Shown here piece after piece: positions 25,676 through 33,359 of a stretch of DNA of 48,311 bases. The notes beneath the pieces were generated by a model. It was not told where the DNA came from. It ran no database searches and saw only the letters and a list, made by a program, of their open reading frames with translations. Numbering within the stretch: position 1 is the stretch's first letter; every line of letters begins with the position of its first letter. This DNA is from Acidaminococcus intestini DSM 21505 (GTDB taxonomy: Bacteria > Bacillota > Negativicutes > Acidaminococcales > Acidaminococcaceae): assembly GCF_000425045.1 (NCBI RefSeq), contig NZ_AULA01000017.1, positions 1 through 48,311 of the forward strand, written 5' to 3'. A program made the translations under genes and the position numbers.

Positions 25676-26611
25676 TCAGCTCCCCCGCTTTTCATCCGTG
25701 TCTTCCCCAAAGATCCTGACTTCCGGTTCAAGAAGGACGCCATACTGGCTCCTGACCTTATATTGAATGGTTTTAATGAGGCGCAGCACGTCTCGCGCGG
25801 TTGCCTCCTCACGATTGATGACAAAGCCCGTATGCTTTTTGCTCACTTGAGCGCCGCCCATGACAAGGCCGGCAAGACCTGCCTGCCGGATAAGGGGACC
25901 TGTATAATAACCGGGCGGACGTTTGAAGGTGCTGCCCGCACTGGGGTACTCCAAGGGCTGCTTTTCCTTGCGGCGTTTCGTAAAGTCCGCCATTTCCGCT
26001 TCGATTTCACAGGATGCCTGAGCCCATAGCTCCATGACCGCTTCGACGATGACGCAGCCTGGATGATCCATGAAATAGGAATGACGGTAGCTGTAGGAAA
26101 GGTCCGTAGCCTTTGCGGTTTGAAAGTCCAGGTTTTCATCAAGGAAGGTCACTTCCTTGATGACATCGCTCATTTCCCCGCCATAGGCACCGGCATTCAT
26201 GAGCACGGCACCGCCAAGGCTGCCGGGAATACCGATGGCAAACGTGAGGCCGCCCAGTCCATGGGCAGCCGCCAGTTGGGAAACCTGAGAAAGGGGCACG
26301 CCGCCGCCGGCGCGCAGTTCGTAACCAGTCACGAGCTGCGCGCCCCCTTCATCCAAATGAACAACAAGGCCTCGAATGCCGCCGTCACGGACGAGCATAT
26401 TGGAGCCTTTCCCTAGGATAAGGTAAGGCACATCACAGTCCCGTGCCTTTTTCAAGAGGGCCTGGAGCGCTTTGGCCTCCCGCACCGTCACAAATAGATC
26501 GGCCGGTCCGCCAATAGCAAAGGTCGTATGGTCCTTCATCGGTTCCCCGATGCTGAACGAATTAGGAAAATGCACCTTTACATACGCGCAAAGACCATCA
26601 AAGTCCATCAT
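25676..26611 (-). CDS. murB: UDP-N-acetylenolpyruvoylglucosamine reductase
   Basis: Reduces UDP-GlcNAc-enolpyruvate to UDP-MurNAc in peptidoglycan synthesis, a cytoplasmic flavoenzyme. 311 residues, type II MurB. KDHTTFAIGGPADLFV near residue 27 and ILGKGSNMLVRDGGIRG near residue 65 are FAD-binding; GIPGSLGGAVLMNAGAYGGE near residue 130 and PSAGSTFKRP near residue 225 (catalytic Ser) are clear. The start overlaps the stop of the ylbF-like gene (ATGA), so the two are coupled. Confidence 0.96.
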   Translation of the reverse strand: MMDFDGLCAYVKVHFPNSFSIGEPMKDHTTFAIGGPADLFVTVREAKALQALLKKARDCDVPYLILGKGSNMLVRDGGIRGLVVHLDEGGAQLVTGYELRAGGGVPLSQVSQLAAAHGLGGLTFAIGIPGSLGGAVLMNAGAYGGEMSDVIKEVTFLDENLDFQTAKATDLSYSYRHSYFMDHPGCVIVEAVMELWAQASCEIEAEMADFTKRRKEKQPLEYPSAGSTFKRPPGYYTGPLIRQAGLAGLVMGGAQVSKKHTGFVINREEATARDVLRLIKTIQYKVRSQYGVLLEPEVRIFGEDTDEKRGS

Positions 26612-26943
26612 TCGACAGCTTCCTTGATGGTATCGCTGAAAGCCTTGGACAGGTCGCCCAGCATCATCTGGAAGCGGATGTAGTTTTGGATATATTCGCT
26701 GGCAACGGGATTTAGCTGCAGCACTTCATAAAGTTTCTGCATCTTTTGTACCTGAGCTTCGTCCGGTTTCTTTCCCTGATACTGGGCCAGTTCAATTTCT
26801 GACTTCTGCTTGAGGAAGTCCTTGACCATGGATTCCGCGTCCTTATCGGCCGCGAGTTTCGGTTTGACCTCCTGCATCTTTTTGTATTCGTGGGAATCGC
26901 GGATGGCTTCGCACACCTGATTCATTTGATCATATACGTTCAT
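26608..26943 (-). CDS. YlbF/YmcA family protein
   Basis: A 111-residue, mostly helical protein of the YlbF/YmcA (RicF/RicA) family. In Bacillus these form a complex with YaaT that affects RNase Y processing, competence and biofilm. The motifs NQVCEAIRDSHEYKKMQEVKPKL and LNPVASEYIQNYIRFQMML fit. The frame is open much further upstream, but that part crosses a promoter and terminator; AGGAGGAG lies before the ATG at 26943. Co-translated with murB, which is unusual enough to suggest it is wanted together with wall synthesis. Confidence 0.88.
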   Translation of the reverse strand: MNVYDQMNQVCEAIRDSHEYKKMQEVKPKLAADKDAESMVKDFLKQKSEIELAQYQGKKPDEAQVQKMQKLYEVLQLNPVASEYIQNYIRFQMMLGDLSKAFSDTIKEAVE

Positions 26944-26977
26944 GGGATTTCTCCTCCTTTTTTTGGTTATGCCTCCT

Positions 26978-27007
26978 ATTCTAACATAGAAAAGATTGGA
27001 ATGCCAA
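26978..27007 (-). promoter_or_regulatory. ylbF-murB promoter
   Basis: Minus strand -35 TTGGCA (27007-27002), 18-base spacer, -10 TAGAAT (26983-26978). Confidence 0.65.
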
Positions 27008-27043
27008 TTTTCTGTGATTGTACAGAAACTCCCATGAGGAGCT

Positions 27044-27081
27044 AAAAAAACGCAGGCCTTCTTTGTAAAGAGAAGACCTGC
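27044..27081 (-). terminator. Terminator after the D,D-dipeptidase gene
   Basis: Minus-strand arms GCAGGTCTTCT and AGAAGGCCTGC (one wobble) around an eight-base loop, followed by G and seven T. Confidence 0.85.
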
Positions 27082-27095
27082 TGCAATATGTATGA

Positions 27096-28400
27096 TTATC
27101 CTTTGTATTCGTAGTGCCACCATTCCATGTCGCTGCCGTTAAATCCACTTTGCGTCATGGCATAATCGAGAAGGCCGCGCAAATAGCGCTGGAGATCCGT
27201 ACCACCTGGAAAAGCCCGAAACTGAGCAGGTGACAGTTCATCAAAATCAGAGATCATCTTGATGGGGGTTCCCGTCTCAAGGTCATAGAGACTCACATCA
27301 AGGCTGCGCCCCGTATTATGGGAATAACCTTCACTTAAAGGGGGCAAAAGGCTGTCACGGGAAGGACCCAAGAGCAGCTTTGCCACAGCAAAATCTTCAT
27401 AAGAACGGTAGCCTTCCCAGATAAGGAGCCCATACCCTTTAGAAGCCAGTATTTCTGCCGCCCGGCTCAAAGCTTGTGCGGCCTTACGGTTCAGTTCTGC
27501 CTTTTTGCTTGACACGATAGCTTCTCCAAATAGATTATTCGCCGTACTGTAGCGGAGGTCAAGTTTTGCCGTTGAAACAACATCGCTCACGCTTACAAGA
27601 TCAAGCTTTTCTGCAGCTATTTTTGAAGGGACGGGAAAGGCCTTGGCTTTTTCCCTTGCCTGCGCCAAGGTCATGACCGGTTTGACGCGCCAAGGCCTGT
27701 CATTTTCGCCTCGCGTAAAAATTCGGCTGTAGGAATGATTGCCTATGCGCAGGCTGATTCCCAACCCTGATCCATTTCGGTCAAAACGGACGGGAGAGGA
27801 CGTATCCGTATAGGGGCCCTTTTCCATCAGTGTATAGGCATCATAATGATTCTTTACCAAGGCAAAGCTGTTGCTTTTCGTAAAATCCCGATCATTTTTT
27901 TCAAGCTCATAAAGTAGTTCCAGTTCTCCTTGATGTTCCCGGACAAGGAGCACATCTCCGCCGCCGTGATAGTATCCAATCAAGGCCTCTTCATCAGGGG
28001 CCATCTCGTAGGGAGCTTCCTGAAAGGCTTCATCAGGCGGCTTGCCCGTATAGGTCATGGCAGGGTAGACATAACGGCCTGCAACAAGCTGGGATCCACC
28101 AGGGGACAGACGGACCGTACTGTCAGCTTTGACCGTAGGGCCTTCTTCCCGAAGGGTGTAGCTGTCCTTACGTTCAGGAGACAGATAAAACCAGTTCCAG
28201 CGCGTCCCATTTTCGCCGGGGAGCGCATAGCAGAGGGAAAAACCACTTTTTTGCGGCACCAAGGCAAGGGTTTCATGGGCATTTCCGAAATACCTAAGAG
28301 CAGACGGCTGGGTTGGGGTGACTGGTGCCGTGGCCTGAACAGTACCTGCTCCCCACAGCCCGATGAGGCAAAAACACAGCGTAAGGAGTTCTTTTTTCAT
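27096..28400 (-). CDS. D-alanyl-D-alanine dipeptidase (VanX/DdpX family) with long N-terminal domain
   Basis: A 434-residue exported protein. Residues 1-23 form a signal peptide (MKKELLTLCFCLIGLW, likely cut after VQA). The last 200 residues are a VanX-type zinc dipeptidase: YRSYEDFAVAKLLL, SEGYSHNTGRSLDVSL (zinc His and Asp) and MEWWHYEY (catalytic Glu and zinc His). The middle, about residues 25-235, has no match I know; it includes two similar runs, YTLREEGPTVKADSTVRLSPGG and YTLMEKGPYTDTSSPVRFDRNG, which look like an internal duplication. Family enzymes cleave D-Ala-D-Ala; export implies wall turnover rather than cytoplasmic resistance. The ATG at 28400 overlaps the kinase gene's end region. 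Confidence 0.85.
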   Translation of the reverse strand: MKKELLTLCFCLIGLWGAGTVQATAPVTPTQPSALRYFGNAHETLALVPQKSGFSLCYALPGENGTRWNWFYLSPERKDSYTLREEGPTVKADSTVRLSPGGSQLVAGRYVYPAMTYTGKPPDEAFQEAPYEMAPDEEALIGYYHGGGDVLLVREHQGELELLYELEKNDRDFTKSNSFALVKNHYDAYTLMEKGPYTDTSSPVRFDRNGSGLGISLRIGNHSYSRIFTRGENDRPWRVKPVMTLAQAREKAKAFPVPSKIAAEKLDLVSVSDVVSTAKLDLRYSTANNLFGEAIVSSKKAELNRKAAQALSRAAEILASKGYGLLIWEGYRSYEDFAVAKLLLGPSRDSLLPPLSEGYSHNTGRSLDVSLYDLETGTPIKMISDFDELSPAQFRAFPGGTDLQRYLRGLLDYAMTQSGFNGSDMEWWHYEYKG

Positions 28401-28405
28401 ATGGA

Positions 28406-30043
28406 TCACTTTCCTTCCGGCTCCACTGGATCTTCATCAGGAAGAGGCACAACGGGCTCAACCACTTCTGCCACATGTTCCTTTCCCATTTTGCTTTTGA
28501 CCTTGGCAGGGGGAAACGTGATCATAAAGGTCGTTCCCTTCCCCACTTCGCTCTGGACCTGGACCTTGGCTTTATGGATACGAATAATTTCCTTTGCAAT
28601 GGCGAGGCCTAGGCCAGTTCCCGGGATATGGCGTGAGTGGGACTTATCCACCTTGTAAAAGCGTTCCCAGATATAGGGAAGGTCTTCCTGAGGGATCCCA
28701 TACCCGTGGTCTGTCACCGTTAACACAGCGCCTCCGGTGCGGCTGGGAAGGACTTGGAAGACGATGGATGATGAATCAGGGGAATACTTCATTGCATTAT
28801 CCCCCAAGATCATGACAAGCTGGAAGAGCCGGTCCCCGTTGCCCATGACCATGAGATTGTCATCAAGGTAGCGCTCGAGCCGGATATCCCGCTTTTGGGC
28901 CCGAACTTCCATCATGCTCACGACGTTTTCCGTAATCTCACCCAACGGCACAGGTTCCATTTCCTCATTTTCCTTGCGTTGGAGACGGCTGATTTCAAGA
29001 AGTTCATTGATCAGCCGTTCCAGGCGCTGGGTCTCATTATCAATGAGTTTCCTATATTTTTTTATATCATCCGGATCTGTGACCGTTCCATCGAGGATGG
29101 CCTGATTATATCCTTGGATGATAGTAATGGGCATCCGCAGTTCGTGGGAAACATTGGCTACAAAGTCGCGGCGCAGTTTTTCCATCTTATTGGTCTTAAG
29201 GACAAATTGTTCCAGGTCACGGCCCAAGGAATTCAGGGAGCGGCCCAAATCAGCCACTTCATCCTCCCCGTCTACGACAACCTTCAAGGAGTAATCGCCG
29301 GAAGCAATGGCCTTGGCGCTGTTTTTCATGTCTACAAGGGGACGCACAAGGCGCCGCGTGAGTCCTGACACAATGATGACACTGATGACGAGGGCGGCAA
29401 TGCCGACAATGATCGTGTAGATATAGATATCGCGCAGGACACGGTTTAACCCATCAATGGGGGCAGCCAGCAAAATGGCCCCTGTAATTTCCTGATGTGA
29501 ATCTTCCATGGGAAGCCCTACCAAGAGCACCTGTTCCTTATAGTAGGGATGAAAGAGCCGGGCATTGACACGGTTGCGTTCATAGACGCTCGAGAGAATA
29601 GATTTGACTTTATCATTGAGGGGACCGCCTTCCCGAAGCTGCTGGTCAATGGCTTCAACGGAGCTTCCCTTGCGGCGGGAGGAGGGGTCATTGGCGCCGG
29701 CACTCGGCATGTCGTGGGCTGTACGAAGATCTTTTTCCATATCCCGCATCGTTTCGGAGGCATTGATGAGGCGGTAATTGGAATCAAAGACCCAGATACG
29801 CGCGCCAATCAGTTGATCCACACTTGTAAGGTACTGGCTCAACATGGCGGACGACGCCCCTGACGCGTTGAAATAGCGGACAATGAGGGCTACTTCTCCC
29901 CCTTTTTGGTTCAGTTCCGTCTCCTTTGTACGGAAGAAATAATCCGTAATCAAATAGGAAAGTCCTACGGAAATCCCTACGATGATAATGACAATAAGGC
30001 CCATGTAGCTATACATGAGCCTCGTACTTAATGACTTTTTCAC
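28406..30043 (-). CDS. Sensor histidine kinase
   Basis: A 545-residue membrane kinase. Transmembrane 1 is at about residues 9-31, then a roughly 180-residue extracytoplasmic sensor region, transmembrane 2 near 212-232, a HAMP linker (TRRLVRPLVDMKNSAKAIASGDY), the phosphoacceptor box FVANVSHELRMP near residue 305, and ATPase boxes LGDNAMKYS, DHGYGIP and GTGLGLAI. The C-terminus is a proline/acid-rich tail. The gene overlaps the regulator by four bases and runs into the D,D-dipeptidase, so all three are one operon. The signal is unknown; cell-wall stress is an inference from the third gene. Confidence 0.94.
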   Translation of the reverse strand: MKKSLSTRLMYSYMGLIVIIIVGISVGLSYLITDYFFRTKETELNQKGGEVALIVRYFNASGASSAMLSQYLTSVDQLIGARIWVFDSNYRLINASETMRDMEKDLRTAHDMPSAGANDPSSRRKGSSVEAIDQQLREGGPLNDKVKSILSSVYERNRVNARLFHPYYKEQVLLVGLPMEDSHQEITGAILLAAPIDGLNRVLRDIYIYTIIVGIAALVISVIIVSGLTRRLVRPLVDMKNSAKAIASGDYSLKVVVDGEDEVADLGRSLNSLGRDLEQFVLKTNKMEKLRRDFVANVSHELRMPITIIQGYNQAILDGTVTDPDDIKKYRKLIDNETQRLERLINELLEISRLQRKENEEMEPVPLGEITENVVSMMEVRAQKRDIRLERYLDDNLMVMGNGDRLFQLVMILGDNAMKYSPDSSSIVFQVLPSRTGGAVLTVTDHGYGIPQEDLPYIWERFYKVDKSHSRHIPGTGLGLAIAKEIIRIHKAKVQVQSEVGKGTTFMITFPPAKVKSKMGKEHVAEVVEPVVPLPDEDPVEPEGK

Positions 30044-30738
30044 TTCTTGACCTCAAACTTATAGCCAACGCCCCAAACGGTCACGATATCCCATTTCGCA
30101 TCCTTGGGAATGTCCAATTTGTGGCGAACGCGCTTGATATGCGTATCGACCGTGCGGGTATCCCCGTAATACGTATACCCCCAAATTTTTTCAAGCAGCT
30201 GATTGCGTGAAAAAACAATGCCCGGGTTTGATGCAAGGCACCACAGAAGCTCCATTTCCTTTGCCGTAAAGGTCACTTCCCGGCCAAAGGCAACGACGCG
30301 ATATTCACTTAAGTTGATCATGAGATCGGGATATTCAAGGACTTGCTTGTTCTGGGATTGCAGGAACTGGCTGCTGCGACGCAGGACAGCCTTAACGCGG
30401 GCGACAACTTCGCGGGTATTGAATGGCTTTGCGATGTAATCATCGGCCCCCATCTCCAGACCCAGGATACGGTCATCATCAAAATCCTTGGCGGTCAGCA
30501 TGATGATTGGCACATCAGAAATCTTACGGACCTGTTTGCAGACTTCAAAACCATCGAGGACAGGCATCATGATATCCAGAAGGATGATGTCCGGTTTCCC
30601 CGCCTGGATCTGCACCAGGGCTTCCGCCCCATCGGCCGCTTCAATCACTTTGAAGCCTTCTTTTTTAAAATAAAGGCTCAAGATCTCTCGGATCTGTGCC
30701 TCATCATCAGCAATCAGTACGGTCTGTTGTCTTTCCAT
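30040..30738 (-). CDS. Response regulator, OmpR/PhoB family
   Basis: A 232-residue DNA-binding response regulator. The receiver has the acidic pair in IADDEA, phospho-Asp in ILLDIMMPVLDGFE near residue 55, Thr in MLTAK and Lys in IAKPFN. The C-terminal winged helix contains FTAKEMELLWCLASNPGIVFSR and RTVDTHIKRVRHKL. First gene of the regulator-kinase-dipeptidase operon. Confidence 0.96.
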   Translation of the reverse strand: MERQQTVLIADDEAQIREILSLYFKKEGFKVIEAADGAEALVQIQAGKPDIILLDIMMPVLDGFEVCKQVRKISDVPIIMLTAKDFDDDRILGLEMGADDYIAKPFNTREVVARVKAVLRRSSQFLQSQNKQVLEYPDLMINLSEYRVVAFGREVTFTAKEMELLWCLASNPGIVFSRNQLLEKIWGYTYYGDTRTVDTHIKRVRHKLDIPKDAKWDIVTVWGVGYKFEVKK

Positions 30739-30812
30739 AGTTATAACAACCTTCCTTAACAGAATCCTCCCTCAAAGAAAGACCCATGCAAATTGGATAT
30801 ACCACTTGCTCC

Positions 30813-30841
30813 ATTATACAGCGTAAAAATCGAAAGAACAA
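30813..30841 (-). promoter_or_regulatory. Promoter of the two-component/dipeptidase operon
   Basis: Minus strand -35 TTGTTC (30841-30836), 17-base spacer, -10 TATAAT (30818-30813), about 75 bases before the regulator start. Confidence 0.7.
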
Positions 30842-31475
30842 ATAAAATCTTTATGACAAAAAAAGGAAATGACTGTGAAGTGCAGGATGTCTCCTTATTT
30901 GGCCAGCGAAAAAGACGCTCATAGATTCCTAAGAAAGACGCAACCTGATGATGGGTACGGATCTAAATGAGGCGCTGGATTTCCTGCGATATTTTGTTCT
31001 AGTCTGCCCGTCTTGCGCTTTTCGGAAACGCATGATTATGGAAGAACAAGTTTCCCTTATTTTACAATGAGGGCGCTCGATTTAACAAATTCCCCTGCCA
31101 TCCCTAGCGAAAGGCTCTCTTGTTATCGTGTTTTTTCCATATCCTCACCCCCTGGAAATCGTCCAGTCAAAACGATTTATGGCCCGCAAGATTGAGGTAA
31201 CGCCCAATGATGCAAGCGATGGAACCAGCCATATTCCAATGGATTCACTGAAGGCGATAACAACCTCATTGAGACGGTTAAAAAATAGGCGTAGGAACAC
31301 GTGATTTCGGGAGATTGAGGAACAGGTTTTCTCTCAACTTGACAAAACAAAAAACCAGCAAATGTATTGTCAGCATCCAAACGGGAATTAATCCGTGAAT
31401 CAATCCATTTTTTGATAAAAACAAAACCGTACCTTGAAGCTTGAATCCATTTGCCAAAATTTTGCCACAAGAGAC
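30842..31475. other. Gene-free stretch with a transposase remnant
   Basis: No intact gene is visible. Apart from the ISL3-like remnant at 31220-31329, I see only AT-rich sequence and short non-family frames. It probably marks an old insertion-element site between the two-component operon and rubrerythrin. Confidence 0.5.
31220..31329 (+). pseudogene. Degenerate tail of an ISL3-family transposase
   Basis: In one frame WNQPYSNGFTEGDNNLIETVKK then stop (31288), which matches the NGFTEG-NN-IK core of ISL3 transposases. The continuation RDFGRLRNRF appears in another frame (31300-31329), as in the family's YGFRNF--FRNR. So the piece is frameshifted and very short. It is of a different subtype from the fragment at 4040-4375. 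Confidence 0.65.
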
Positions 31476-31505
31476 AAAAAGCCCGCACCCATGGAGGATG
31501 CGGGC
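31476..31505 (-). terminator. Rubrerythrin terminator
   Basis: Arms GCCCGCA and TGCGGGC (31481-31487 and 31499-31505), with further imperfect pairs, followed on the minus strand by TTTTT. Confidence 0.85.
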
Positions 31506-31515
31506 AGATTTGTGA

Positions 31516-32064
31516 TTATTTGCCGAAATAACGAGCCAGCAGGGCGTCGAAGGAACGGCCATGACGAGCTTCGTCTTTGCACATTTCATGAACAGTATCA
31601 TGGATGGCATCGTAGCCAAGCTGTTTAGCCAAGGTAGCCAGTTCTTTCTTTCCTTTGCAGGCACCCTGTTCAGCAGCAGCTCTCATTTCGAGGTTCTTCT
31701 TGGTGCTGTCGGAAAGAACTTCGCCCAGCATTTCTGCAAACTTGGAAGCATGTTCAGCTTCTTCATGAGCAGCCTTTTCGTAATATAGACCAACTTCAGG
31801 ATAGCCTTCACGGAAAGCAACGCGGCTCATTGCAAGGTACATACCAACTTCGGAGCATTCACCAGTGAAGTTTTGACGCAGGCCTTCGATGACTCTTTCA
31901 TCTACGCCTTTGGCTACGCCAAGAACATGTTCATCGGCATATTCTTTTTTGCCTTCACCCATAACGGTGAACTTATCTTTCGGAGCACCGCACTGAGGGC
32001 ACTTTTCAGGAGCTTCTTCCCCTTCATAAACATAACCACAGACGGAACAAATGAATTTTTTCAT
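31516..32064 (-). CDS. Reverse rubrerythrin (rubredoxin domain first)
   Basis: A 182-residue peroxide-reducing non-haem iron protein. The rubredoxin domain is N-terminal ([10 protein letters not shown] and CPQCGAP, residues 6-27), the opposite of classical rubrerythrin, as in the reverse rubrerythrins of clostridia. The ferritin-like di-iron domain follows, with [20 protein letters not shown] and [10 protein letters not shown] supplying Glu/His ligands. It protects anaerobes from peroxide using NADH-derived electrons. It is monocistronic with its own promoter, leader hairpin and terminator, pointing to strong, regulated expression. Confidence 0.94.
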   Translation of the reverse strand: MKKFICSVCGYVYEGEEAPEKCPQCGAPKDKFTVMGEGKKEYADEHVLGVAKGVDERVIEGLRQNFTGECSEVGMYLAMSRVAFREGYPEVGLYYEKAAHEEAEHASKFAEMLGEVLSDSTKKNLEMRAAAEQGACKGKKELATLAKQLGYDAIHDTVHEMCKDEARHGRSFDALLARYFGK

Positions 32065-32089
32065 AGTAAAAACCTCCCCTTGAAATTGG

Positions 32090-32111
32090 CTTCTTCCATT
32101 TTTGGAAGAAG
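32090..32111. promoter_or_regulatory. Inverted repeat in the rubrerythrin leader
   Basis: CTTCTTCC-ATTTTT-GGAAGAAG, perfect 8-bp arms, between the promoter and the ribosome-binding site. It may stabilise the mRNA or be an operator. Confidence 0.5.
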
Positions 32112-32144
32112 TATTTATTAATAATTATTTTTGCTTACATCCTT

Positions 32145-32172
32145 ATTATAGCATCAAACTTATAAAATGCAA
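32145..32172 (-). promoter_or_regulatory. Rubrerythrin promoter
   Basis: Minus strand -35 TTGCAT (32172-32167), 16-base spacer, -10 TATAAT (32150-32145). An AT-rich near-palindrome follows it. Confidence 0.65.
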
Positions 32173-32227
32173 GCCCTTTTTACTTATTTTTTAAGAATTT
32201 TTATTTCTTCCGCCCTTCGTCCGCACC

Positions 32228-33151
32228 TTATAGGGACAGTCCTGTCGTTGGATCAAGACCAAGGGCAATATTCATGCTCTCCAAGGCCGCTCCGCTGGCA
32301 CCTTTCCCGAGATTGTCAAACTGAGCCGATACAGTGATCCGGTCCATGTTCCCACAAATATAAAGACGCATGGAATCCTTTCCTGAAAGGGTATTTGATC
32401 CAAGCATGACTGGATTCTCCTCTTCTCCGGCTACGGAGATAAAAGGAGAAGGGCCAAAAAATTCCCGATAGCCTTGACGGATATCCTCCAGCCGCTGATG
32501 GTCCCTATTTTCGATGCCCACGGTGACCAACATGCCCGAATAATACGGTGCCACAATGGGAAGGAAGATGGGAAGCGAAGCAAGGCCCGTATACTTCTTG
32601 ATCTCCGGTAAATGTTTATGGGTTTGCCCCAAGGCATAGATACGGGGGGCATCGACCTCATGATCATGCGGCCCTTCGTATTCAGCAATCATCTTTTTCC
32701 CACCGCCGGAATAACCGGTCAAGGAGGTAATGGTCAGGGTCCTACTAGGTGAGACAAGGCCCATCTGGACCAGCGGCGCGATAACGGCAATGGACCCGCT
32801 GGCGTGACAGCCGGGAACGCTGATGCGGCTGCCATTTCGGATCTTTTCCAGAAAGGAAATCCCAAGTTCCGGAAATCCATAGGCCCACCGATCATCACAG
32901 CGAAAAGCGGTCGATGTATCAATGATCTTTGTATCTACATCTTTGACGGTTTCTACCAGTTCGCGGCTTGCCGCGTCAGGAAGACAAAGAAAGGCGACAT
33001 CCGCCTCAGCGACTTTTTGGGCCCGGGCAGGAAGGGATTTTCTCTCCTCTTCAGAAATTGTAAGGAGTTCAATATCTTTCCGTTCCATGAGCCGATCTTT
33101 CAGACGAAGTCCTGTGGTTCCTTGGGAACCATCAATAAATACCTTGATCAT
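32228..33151 (-). CDS. argC: N-acetyl-gamma-glutamyl-phosphate reductase, type 2
   Basis: Third step of arginine synthesis: NADPH reduction of N-acetylglutamyl phosphate to the semialdehyde. 307 residues, the shorter type 2 form. FIDGSQGTTGLRL at the N-terminus is the nucleotide loop, SVPGCHASGSIAV near residue 115 holds the catalytic Cys, and GKGASGAALESMNIALGL is the C-terminal family signature. No other arg genes are next to it, so it is encoded apart from the rest of the pathway. Confidence 0.95.
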   Translation of the reverse strand: MIKVFIDGSQGTTGLRLKDRLMERKDIELLTISEEERKSLPARAQKVAEADVAFLCLPDAASRELVETVKDVDTKIIDTSTAFRCDDRWAYGFPELGISFLEKIRNGSRISVPGCHASGSIAVIAPLVQMGLVSPSRTLTITSLTGYSGGGKKMIAEYEGPHDHEVDAPRIYALGQTHKHLPEIKKYTGLASLPIFLPIVAPYYSGMLVTVGIENRDHQRLEDIRQGYREFFGPSPFISVAGEEENPVMLGSNTLSGKDSMRLYICGNMDRITVSAQFDNLGKGASGAALESMNIALGLDPTTGLSL

Positions 33152-33185
33152 ACGTTGTTTCTTCCCCTCATTGATAGTTTTTTTG

Positions 33186-33215
33186 GGGAAGACCGACGGT
33201 TTAGTCGCTCTTCCC
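33186..33215. promoter_or_regulatory. Leader hairpin of argC
   Basis: GGGAAGA/TCTTCCC with inner CGAC/GTCG, in the untranslated region between a minus-strand -10 TATAAT (33230-33225) and the argC ATG. It has no T-run on the minus strand, so it is not a plain terminator. Confidence 0.45.
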
Positions 33216-33295
33216 TGTTATTCCATTATATCATCTTTAGTTTGATAAATCGCTTTCTTTTGGGAAGAAACTGTGAAGATTCAAGAAACCGCAGA

Positions 33296-33343
33296 AATAA
33301 AATGGATCTGTGAAGAAATGAAGTTCTCATTTTTCACAGATCC
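33296..33343 (-). terminator. Terminator after the metal ATPase gene
   Basis: Perfect 11-bp arms GGATCTGTGAA (33304-33314) and TTCACAGATCC (33333-33343) with inner AAATGA/TCATTT pairs and a T-rich minus-strand tail (ATTTTATTT). Confidence 0.8.
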
Positions 33344-33359
33344 CTGCAGGATGATAGAA

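Noticed and set aside
28406-30738. True VanRS glycopeptide-resistance cluster
   Set aside because: No vanH or D-Ala-D-Lac ligase gene is present and the dipeptidase is exported. Only the regulatory layout is similar.
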